NCBI GenBank assembly: GCA_021790615.1
Contig: JAJYGW010000301.1
Location: 1 to 7,635, forward strand
Direction: 5' to 3'
DNA: 7,635 nt
Source of the DNA: Actinomycetes bacterium
GTDB lineage: Bacteria > Actinomycetota > Acidimicrobiia > Acidimicrobiales > JAKAOS01
Shown here: in pieces, positions 1 through 4,854 of the stretch
Layout of the letters: each line of letters opens with the position of its first letter
Position numbering within the stretch: position 1 is the first letter of the stretch
The notes under the pieces: model-generated
Told to the model about the DNA's origin: nothing
Databases searched by the model: none
Seen by the model: the letters and a program-made list of their open reading frames with translations, nothing else
Made by a program: the position numbers and the translations under genes

Positions 1-1234
1 GCAGGACTGCGCCTTCATCGGCGAGCTTGGGCTCGATGGCTCACTGCGCAGCGTGCCCGGCATCCTGCCTCTCGTCGCGGCGCTTCGAACCGAGGCGGTG
101 GTCGTTCCTGCCCGCGCATGTGCCGAGGGCTCTCTCGTCTCGGGGATCCGCGTCCGAATGGCCGGGACGCTGTGCCAGCTCGTGGAGGTGCTGCGGGGCC
201 GGCAGCCGTGGCCGGAACCGGACGAGCACGACGAGGCGGACCTGCCGATGGTGACGAGCCCGGCGCTCGACCTCGCCGACGTGCGGGGCCAGCCGCTCGC
301 CCGCAAGGCGCTCGAGGTCTCGGCGGCCGGCGCCCACCACCTGCTGCTGGTGGGACCGCCGGGGGCAGGCAAGACGATGCTCGCCGAGCGGCTCGTGGGC
401 CTGCTCCCGCACCTCACCGACGAGCAGGTGCTCGGGAGCTGCCGGATCTTCTCAGCAGCTGGGCTGCCACTTCCTGAGGCGGCGCGGACGGGCCGGGCAC
501 CGTTTCGTGCGCCTCACCACGGCGCATCAGCGGCCTCGGTCATCGGCGGCGGCACGGCGTGGATGCGGCCCGGCGAGGTGAGCCTCGCGACGAACGGAGT
601 GCTGTTCCTCGACGAGCTGGCCGAGTTCCAGTCCCCGGTGCTCGAGACCCTGCGCCAGCCGCTCGAGGAGCGCGTCGTTCGCGTCGCCCGCGCCCGAGCG
701 ACCGTGGAGTTCCCCGCCTCCTTCCTGCTGGTCGCAGCGATGAACCCGTGCCCGTGCGGGCGAAGCGGGAACACGGGCGAGTGCCAGTGCTCGCCGGCGC
801 AGGTCGAGCGGTACAGGAGGAGGTTGTCAGGTCCGTTGCTGGACCGTTTCGACCTGCACGTCGCCGTCGGGCGTCCGCGCACCGACGACCTGTTCGCCGG
901 TCGGCCGGGGGAGTCCACCGCGGTCGTGGCCGCCCGGGTCACCGCTGCCCGGCAGCGGGCTTCGACACGGGGAGTCCTGGCGAACGCGTTCATCCCCGCC
1001 AACCGACTGGATGAGCTGGCGCCGCTCTCGCGGGCCGCGCGCGCCTTGCTCGAGCGGCGCATGGAGAACGGTGAGCTGAGCGCCCGTGGTCTCGGCCGTG
1101 TGCGCCGCGTCGCGCTCACGTTCGACGACCTGGCGCAGCGGGAGGGGGAGCTGAGCGTGGAGTCGGCCGTGACGGCACTCGAGATGCGAAGCGGCCGGGC
1201 AGTGCTCGAGACCGATCGGAGGTGGCCGGCGTGA
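1..1234 (+). CDS. comM: ComM/YifB-family Mg-chelatase-like AAA+ ATPase, 5'-truncated by window edge
   Basis: The reading frame is open from base 2 (GELGLDGSLRSVPG..., a family hallmark) to TGA at 1232-1234, so the start lies outside the window. About 410 residues are visible, and the family is usually near 500, so roughly the first 100 are missing. Numbering from base 2, I see Walker A GPPGAGKT at residues 118-125, the RAPFRAPHH segment after it, Walker B LFLDE at 201-205, the signature AAMNPCPCG around 248-253, and LLDRFD at 279-284, followed by the C-terminal Mg-chelatase-like helical domain. Known ComM is a hexameric helicase that extends branch migration of single-stranded donor DNA during natural transformation; other members are of unclear role. 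The direct link to dprA supports a DNA-uptake or recombination role here, by inference. It is not a true magnesium chelatase: no chlorophyll genes are nearby. All visible catalytic motifs look intact. Confidence 0.95.
   Translation, partial: QDCAFIGELGLDGSLRSVPGILPLVAALRTEAVVVPARACAEGSLVSGIRVRMAGTLCQLVEVLRGRQPWPEPDEHDEADLPMVTSPALDLADVRGQPLARKALEVSAAGAHHLLLVGPPGAGKTMLAERLVGLLPHLTDEQVLGSCRIFSAAGLPLPEAARTGRAPFRAPHHGASAASVIGGGTAWMRPGEVSLATNGVLFLDELAEFQSPVLETLRQPLEERVVRVARARATVEFPASFLLVAAMNPCPCGRSGNTGECQCSPAQVERYRRRLSGPLLDRFDLHVAVGRPRTDDLFAGRPGESTAVVAARVTAARQRASTRGVLANAFIPANRLDELAPLSRAARALLERRMENGELSARGLGRVRRVALTFDDLAQREGELSVESAVTALEMRSGRAVLETDRRWPA
1218..1222 (+). promoter_or_regulatory. Shine-Dalgarno GGAGG for dprA start at 1231
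   Basis: GGAGG lies 8 nt before GTG 1231, inside the last codons of comM. The GTG shares bases with the comM stop (GTGA, 1231-1234), which is the classic layout for translational coupling. A second, stronger-looking site (GAGGAGGG, 1307-1314) precedes GTG 1321 by 6 nt, so the dprA start remains ambiguous between the two. Confidence 0.6.
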
Positions 1235-2730
1235 GCAGCGCGGGCAGCGCGGCTGGCATGAGCGGCGCGGGCAGGGCGGGCAGCGGGAGCGACGGGCTTG
1301 GCGGGCGAGGAGGGCGTCACGTGAGCGACGACGCCGGTAGGGCGCCGGCACCGGCGCAGGCGCCCGAGGACGAGGATCTCGCCTATGCCACCGGCGTCGC
1401 GAGCTTGCCCCTCATGACTCCGCAGCGCCTGAGGCACCTCCTGCACGGGCGCCCGGCAGCCGAGGTCTGGGTGCAGCTCCGGGACGAGCCGTCATGGGCA
1501 GCCGCGGTGCTGGACGAGATGGCATCTTTCCGCGACGGCGTGATGCTGCGCTCGGATCAGAAGCGCGGTCGGCCCCTGACGGTTGCAGAGGTGGCCGGCG
1601 AGTGGCAGCGCCACACTCGGCGGCTCCGGGTCGCGAGTCTCTGGCCGTCGCTCGCCGACCGGGAGATCAGGACTCTCCGCCATGGACGGCACGGGTATCC
1701 GCGCAGGTTGGTGGAGGATGGAGAGGCGCCAGAGCTGTTGTTCGTGCGCGGCGACCTCCGCGTGGTCGAGGGTCCGGCGGTCGCCATAGTCGGGACCCGG
1801 CGTGCGACGCACTACGGGATGGAGGTCGCAGCAGAGATCGCGGGCGACCTCGCCCGCGCAGGTGTCTGCATCGTCTCCGGGATGGCTGCCGGCATCGATG
1901 CCGCCGCTCACGAGGGGGCGCTCGGGGCGCTCCAGGCGGGGCCGGCGGTCGCGTTCCGCGCCTCACTCGCCTCGCTCGAGTCGGACGCGTCGGCCGCGCT
2001 GTCGGCGTCGTCCGCGTCGTCCGCGTCGTCCGCGTCGTCCGCGTCGGCGGGGAAGGACGGCAGTCCCGCCCCTCTGACGGAGGGAAGGCCTCTCGGTGTT
2101 CTCGGCGGAGGCGTGGACGTCTACTACCCGGCGCGCAACCGTCGACTGATCGATCGGGTGAGGCTGGCTGGTGCGGTGATCTCCGAGACACCCCCCGGGG
2201 AAGCCCCGGAGCCCTGGCGCTTCCCGTTGCGCAACCGCATCATCGCGGCTCTCGCACAGGTGGTGCTCGTGGTCGAGTCGACGAGATCGGGCGGATCGAT
2301 GCACACGGTCGAGGCAGCGCTTCGTCGTGGCCGCGAGGTCTTCGCCGTGCCTGGTTCGGTCCGGAGCCCGAGCTCGGAGGGCACGAACGAGCTGCTGAAC
2401 GCCGGAGCTCACGTGGCTCGCGACGCGACAGACGTGATGGTCGCGCTCGAGGCAGCGTGCAGCGCCGAAGGGATCCCGCCTCCGCGCCAACAGACGGGAC
2501 GGGGAGCTGCTGGCGCGAACCGGCTCGGTCGTGACGCGGTCAAGCGGCTCCTACAGGGCTGCTCGGACGACGAGCAACGCCTCTACGGGGCACTCGACGA
2601 CCACCCCACCACGGTCGACTCCCTGTGCGAGCGGGTCGACCTCGGGCTCGGTGCCGTCCTGCTGGCGCTCGACCGCCTCATGGAGCTCGGACTGGCAGCT
2701 CCGGCAGAGGGAGGGTGGCGGCGATCGTGA
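1231..2730 (+). CDS. dprA: DNA processing protein DprA with low-complexity insertion
   Basis: DprA binds incoming single-stranded DNA and loads RecA; it is widespread also in bacteria not known to be competent. From GTG 1231 the product is 499 aa; from GTG 1321 it is 469 aa. The first 30 residues of the longer form are Gly/Ser/Ala-rich filler, and family-like sequence begins near DLAYATGVASLP. The Rossmann-like domain shows VAIVGTRR (residues 184-191), SGMAAGID (216-223), GVLGGGVDVYYP, and the highly conserved RNRII (334-338), then SGGSMHT and VFAVPGSV. A C-terminal winged-helix domain (about 440-499) ends the protein. Oddity: about 47 residues (237-283), including a run of SAS/SSA repeats, are inserted between GAL and GVLGGG, where the usual family has a few residues. 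Flanking motifs are intact, so I infer a functional protein with a disordered surface loop. It follows comM with overlapping stop and start, and converges on the SRPBCC gene. Confidence 0.94.
   Translation: MSSAGSAAGMSGAGRAGSGSDGLGGRGGRHVSDDAGRAPAPAQAPEDEDLAYATGVASLPLMTPQRLRHLLHGRPAAEVWVQLRDEPSWAAAVLDEMASFRDGVMLRSDQKRGRPLTVAEVAGEWQRHTRRLRVASLWPSLADREIRTLRHGRHGYPRRLVEDGEAPELLFVRGDLRVVEGPAVAIVGTRRATHYGMEVAAEIAGDLARAGVCIVSGMAAGIDAAAHEGALGALQAGPAVAFRASLASLESDASAALSASSASSASSASSASAGKDGSPAPLTEGRPLGVLGGGVDVYYPARNRRLIDRVRLAGAVISETPPGEAPEPWRFPLRNRIIAALAQVVLVVESTRSGGSMHTVEAALRRGREVFAVPGSVRSPSSEGTNELLNAGAHVARDATDVMVALEAACSAEGIPPPRQQTGRGAAGANRLGRDAVKRLLQGCSDDEQRLYGALDDHPTTVDSLCERVDLGLGAVLLALDRLMELGLAAPAEGGWRRS
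2005..2046 (+). repeat. 9-bp tandem repeat GCGTCGTCC in dprA
   Basis: Four perfect copies of GCGTCGTCC (2005-2040) plus a partial copy GCGTCG (2041-2046). The unit is a multiple of three and in frame, coding Ala-Ser-Ser in each copy (DprA residues 259-272). Copy-number change by slippage would therefore lengthen or shorten the loop without breaking the gene. A perfect repeat with no synonymous drift suggests a recent expansion. Confidence 0.95.
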
Positions 2731-2750
2731 GGGGAGCTCGCGCACCGCCC

Positions 2751-3290
2751 TCAGCTCGACGCAGCCAGGCGTCCTCGGACGGTCCGGTCGAGGATGCCGA
2801 GCGTGGCGCGGAGCGCGCCCTCCGAGATGACCGGGAAGATCTTGGCTTCCTTCCAGACCGGGTCGATCTCGGACCAGTCGTAGTAGGAGGTGACGAGCGT
2901 CTTGCCCTCCTCGTCGGTGGGCTCCAGCCGGTATCCGTAGACATGGCCGATCTGGGGCCTGATCTGGCCGAGGATCGTCCACGCGATCTCCCGATCGGGC
3001 TCGAACCGCTTGATGGTGACCTCGACGTCGTAGAGCCCGAGCGGGTAGTCGTTGAGCGCTTCTCGGTCCATGTGGACGACGAAGGAGTCCCCGACAGCTC
3101 CGACCGGGTCGCCGTCCGCGCTCATCAACATGCCCGACGAATCGATGGCGACATGGCCGGCGGGATCACGCAGCACGTCGAAGATGGGTGTCGCAGGTGC
3201 GGGGATCGTCCGGGTGACCTCGATCCGCTCCGCGACCTCGATTCGCTCCGCGACCTCGTCGCCGGAGTTCGCCTCGTTCTCGGCCGTCAC
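2751..3290 (-). CDS. SRPBCC/START-like (polyketide cyclase-type) small protein, substrate unknown
   Basis: A 179-aa cytoplasmic-looking protein with no signal peptide or membrane segment. The fold is recognised from the pattern: a start strand with VTRTIPAPATPIFDVL, the DPAGHVAIDSSG loop, a central strand block (FVVHMD, YDVEVTIKRFEP, IAWTI), then YGYRLEP, VTSYYDWS, and a C-terminal helix ending RATLGILDRTVRG. SRPBCC domains form a helix-grip cavity for hydrophobic ligands; many actinobacterial members have no assigned substrate and I do not assign one. The start is GTG at 3288-3290, with GGAG (CTCC on the + strand, 3298-3301) 7 nt before it. The N-terminus contains a duplicated EVAERI stretch, so conserved sequence really begins around residue 25. 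It follows ald by 57 bp on the same strand and is probably co-transcribed. Its stop lies 20 bp from the dprA stop, tail to tail. Confidence 0.85.
   Translation of the reverse strand: MTAENEANSGDEVAERIEVAERIEVTRTIPAPATPIFDVLRDPAGHVAIDSSGMLMSADGDPVGAVGDSFVVHMDREALNDYPLGLYDVEVTIKRFEPDREIAWTILGQIRPQIGHVYGYRLEPTDEEGKTLVTSYYDWSEIDPVWKEAKIFPVISEGALRATLGILDRTVRGRLAASS
3216..3251 (-). repeat. 18-bp tandem duplication in the SRPBCC gene
   Basis: Two copies of an 18-bp unit (3216-3233 and 3234-3251) differ at one base (GATCCG versus GATTCG on the + strand), followed by a further partial match to 3258. In the protein this gives VAERIEVAERIEV near the N-terminus, before the folded domain. The unit is in frame. 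Confidence 0.9.
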
Positions 3291-3336
3291 AGCTCGACTC
3301 CAGCTCTGTCGTGCCGTCTCGGTGTCGCTCGCGCCT

Positions 3337-3357
3337 GCTCAGGCCGCTCAGGCCGCT
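3337..3357 (-). repeat. 9-bp tandem duplication across the ald stop codon
   Basis: On the + strand GCTCAGGCC occurs twice (3337-3345, 3346-3354) plus GCT. Read on the - strand it gives GCG GCC TGA GCG GCC TGA, so ald has two in-frame stops six bases apart. This looks like a duplicated gene end from slippage; it also makes readthrough past ald less likely. Confidence 0.85.
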
Positions 3358-4463
3358 CGCAGCGCCTTCGACGGGTCGACGGCCTCGACGCCGAGCGCCT
3401 CGGCGACCGCCTCGTTCGTGCACTCCCCGCCGACGGTGTTCACACCTCCCCGCAGTACGGGATCGGAAGCGACAGCTTCGCTGACACCATGTTCGGCCAG
3501 CTCGACGACGTACGGGAAGGTGGCGTTGGTGAGGGCGTAGGTGGACGTGTGCGGCACGGCGGCGGGCATGTTGCCGACGGCGTAGTGGAGCACGTCGTGG
3601 ACGAAGTAGCTCGGGCTCTCATGTGTCGTCTCGTGGGTGGTCTCGATGCAACCCCCCTGGTCCACCGCGACGTCGACGATGACCGCACCCGGCCTCATGT
3701 TGGCCACCATGTCGTCGGTCACCACGACCGGTGCTCGGCCTCCCGCGACGAGCACCGCCCCGATCAGCAGGTCGGCGTCGGCGATGGCGCGCTCGATCGA
3801 GCCGCGGTTCGATGCGATCGTCATGATCCGACCCTGGTGGATCTGGTCGACCCAGCGCAGGCGGTCGATGTTGCGGTCGAGCAGCAGGACCTCCGCCTCC
3901 ATGCCCTGTGCGATCCATGCGGCGTTCCAGCCGACGTGGCCGGCTCCGATGACGACCACTCGAGCGGGGCGCACGCCCGGTACGCCGCCGAGGAGGATGC
4001 CGCGCGTGCCGTTGCGCTTCTCGAGCATGCTCGCCCCGACCTGCGTCGCGATCCTCCCGGCCACCTCGCTCATCGGTGCGAGCAGGGGCAGGTCTCCGGT
4101 CTCGGTCTGCACGGTCTCGTAGGCGATGCCGGTCGTCTTCGACTCGAAGAGCGCCTTCGCCACTTCGGGGTAGGCCGCCAAGTGGAGGTAGGTGAACAGG
4201 ACGAGGTCCTCGCGCAGATAGACGAACTCGGATTCCTGCGGCTCCTTCACCTTGCAGACCAGTTCGGCGCCCCAGGCGTCCTCGCGGCCCACCATCCGCG
4301 CTCCGACCGCGGCGAAATCGTCGTCGGCGAACGAGGAACCGAGCCCTGCGCCGGTCTCCACGCGCACCTCGTGGCCCCGAGCCGTCAGCTCGCGTACGCC
4401 GTCCGGGGTCATGGCGACCCGGTTCTCAGCAGTCTTGACCTCAGCCGGGATTCCGATGATCAC
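3348..4463 (-). CDS. ald: Alanine dehydrogenase (NAD-dependent)
   Basis: Interconverts L-alanine and pyruvate plus ammonia with NAD(H), linking amino-acid catabolism, nitrogen assimilation and redox balance. The 371-aa length equals that of the Mycobacterium tuberculosis enzyme. Catalytic and substrate residues are in place: Arg15 (AENRVA), Lys73 (KVKEP), His94 (YLHLAA) and Asp268 (VDQGG). The NAD-binding Rossmann loop GAGHVG lies at 173-178, with the ribose-binding Asp196 at the end of the next strand. LLAPMSEVAGR and TSTYALTNAT are family signatures that separate it from transhydrogenase PntA. The start is GTG at 4461-4463, preceded at 7 nt by AGGGG (- strand). A local duplication gives ETTHETTH (residues 274-281, bases 3621-3644), next to the active-site Asp. 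It is the first gene of a likely ald-SRPBCC operon and diverges from dxs. In mycobacteria ald is controlled by the Lrp-type regulator AldR; no such gene is in this window. Confidence 0.97.
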   Translation of the reverse strand: MIIGIPAEVKTAENRVAMTPDGVRELTARGHEVRVETGAGLGSSFADDDFAAVGARMVGREDAWGAELVCKVKEPQESEFVYLREDLVLFTYLHLAAYPEVAKALFESKTTGIAYETVQTETGDLPLLAPMSEVAGRIATQVGASMLEKRNGTRGILLGGVPGVRPARVVVIGAGHVGWNAAWIAQGMEAEVLLLDRNIDRLRWVDQIHQGRIMTIASNRGSIERAIADADLLIGAVLVAGGRAPVVVTDDMVANMRPGAVIVDVAVDQGGCIETTHETTHESPSYFVHDVLHYAVGNMPAAVPHTSTYALTNATFPYVVELAEHGVSEAVASDPVLRGGVNTVGGECTNEAVAEALGVEAVDPSKALRAA

Positions 4464-4593
4464 CGTTGATCCCCTTCCTCAACTCATGGCTCGGCTTCAT
4501 GCTGCCCGATCGTGGCGCGCAGCGCTATCCGCAGACCGCAAGCGAGAGAAGCGCCGCGAGCTACCGACGACCAGCCTCCAGTACAAGGTACGT

Positions 4594-4622
4594 ACGATAT
4601 TCGTTGAAAAGCAGGCTGTAAA
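4594..4622 (-). promoter_or_regulatory. Predicted sigma-70/SigA-type promoter of ald
   Basis: On the - strand, TTTACA (4622-4617; 5 of 6 matches to TTGACA) is followed after exactly 17 bp by TATCGT (4599-4594; fits TANNNT). It sits in the only clearly AT-rich patch of the window (about 4580-4632). The predicted transcription start near 4587 gives a leader of about 120 nt before the ald GTG. Two small symmetric elements overlap the -10 and start region: GTACGTAC (4588-4595) and ACGA-TAT-TCGT (4594-4604); either could be a regulator site. This is inferred from sequence alone. Confidence 0.5.
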
Positions 4623-4788
4623 TCACAAATCCGTCGTGAGAGCACCGTTGCGCGACGGATCGAGAGTTCGGTTCCGCCCGGTGTCACGCGTCCGAACCCG
4701 TCACCGCCCGCTGCGGTCGGCGCTTCTCCCTCGCTGTAGGGCTCCTGCCCGCCAGCGGGAGGACGCCGGCAGTGCTGTCACGGGCGGG

Positions 4789-4821
4789 CACCGGGACCCC
4801 ACCGGGCCGCCACCGGGAACC
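4789..4821. repeat. Three CACCGGG direct repeats at 11-bp spacing upstream of dxs
   Basis: CACCGGG occurs at 4789-4795, 4800-4806 and 4811-4817, each separated by 4 bp, so the unit period is 11 bp, about one DNA turn. The spacers are mostly C/A-rich (ACCC, CCGC, AACC). The set ends about 34 bp before the dxs ATG, next to the -10-like TAGCCT. It could be an operator array or a simple tandem duplication that has drifted; the sequence alone does not decide. Confidence 0.6.
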
Positions 4822-4854
4822 GTTCGAGCGAGCGGTAGCCTGCATCGACCCGTC

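Larger units (their letters stand above)
4464..4854. other. Intergenic region between divergent ald and dxs
   Basis: 391 bp without a convincing gene. From left to right it holds the ald ribosome-binding site (4471-4476), the ald leader with a small out-of-frame ORF beginning at 4500 (- strand), the AT-rich ald promoter, then GC-rich sequence towards dxs. A short hairpin with CCTgCCCG / CGGGAGG arms and loop CCAG lies at 4744-4762, without a T-run. Three CACCGGG repeats begin at 4789, 4800 and 4811. The dxs-proximal promoter is not obvious: TAGCCT at 4836-4841 fits a -10 but has no good -35 partner. Confidence 0.7.

Noticed and set aside
514..1446. 310-codon open frame on the - strand opposite comM and the dprA start
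   Set aside because: Ser/Arg/Ala-rich composition typical of a GC-driven shadow; the + strand carries intact AAA+ motifs.
2731..2750. Bidirectional terminator between dprA and the SRPBCC gene
   Set aside because: Only weak, mismatched GC pairing is visible around this 20-bp gap, and no T-tract on either side.
2625..4469. Long open frame (614 codons) on the + strand covering the SRPBCC gene and ald
   Set aside because: It is the antisense shadow of two genes that have clear domains, starts and SD sites; its protein resembles nothing and begins inside dprA.
4744..4762. Hairpin CCTgCCCG-CCAG-CGGGAGG as a terminator
   Set aside because: No T-run follows on either strand, and no gene ends nearby: it lies between two divergent genes.
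4252..4854. Upstream in-frame extension of dxs
   Set aside because: The frame stays open only by composition. It would overlap ald on the opposite strand, cross the AT-rich promoter patch, and has no DXS similarity before residue 30 of the ATG 4855 form.
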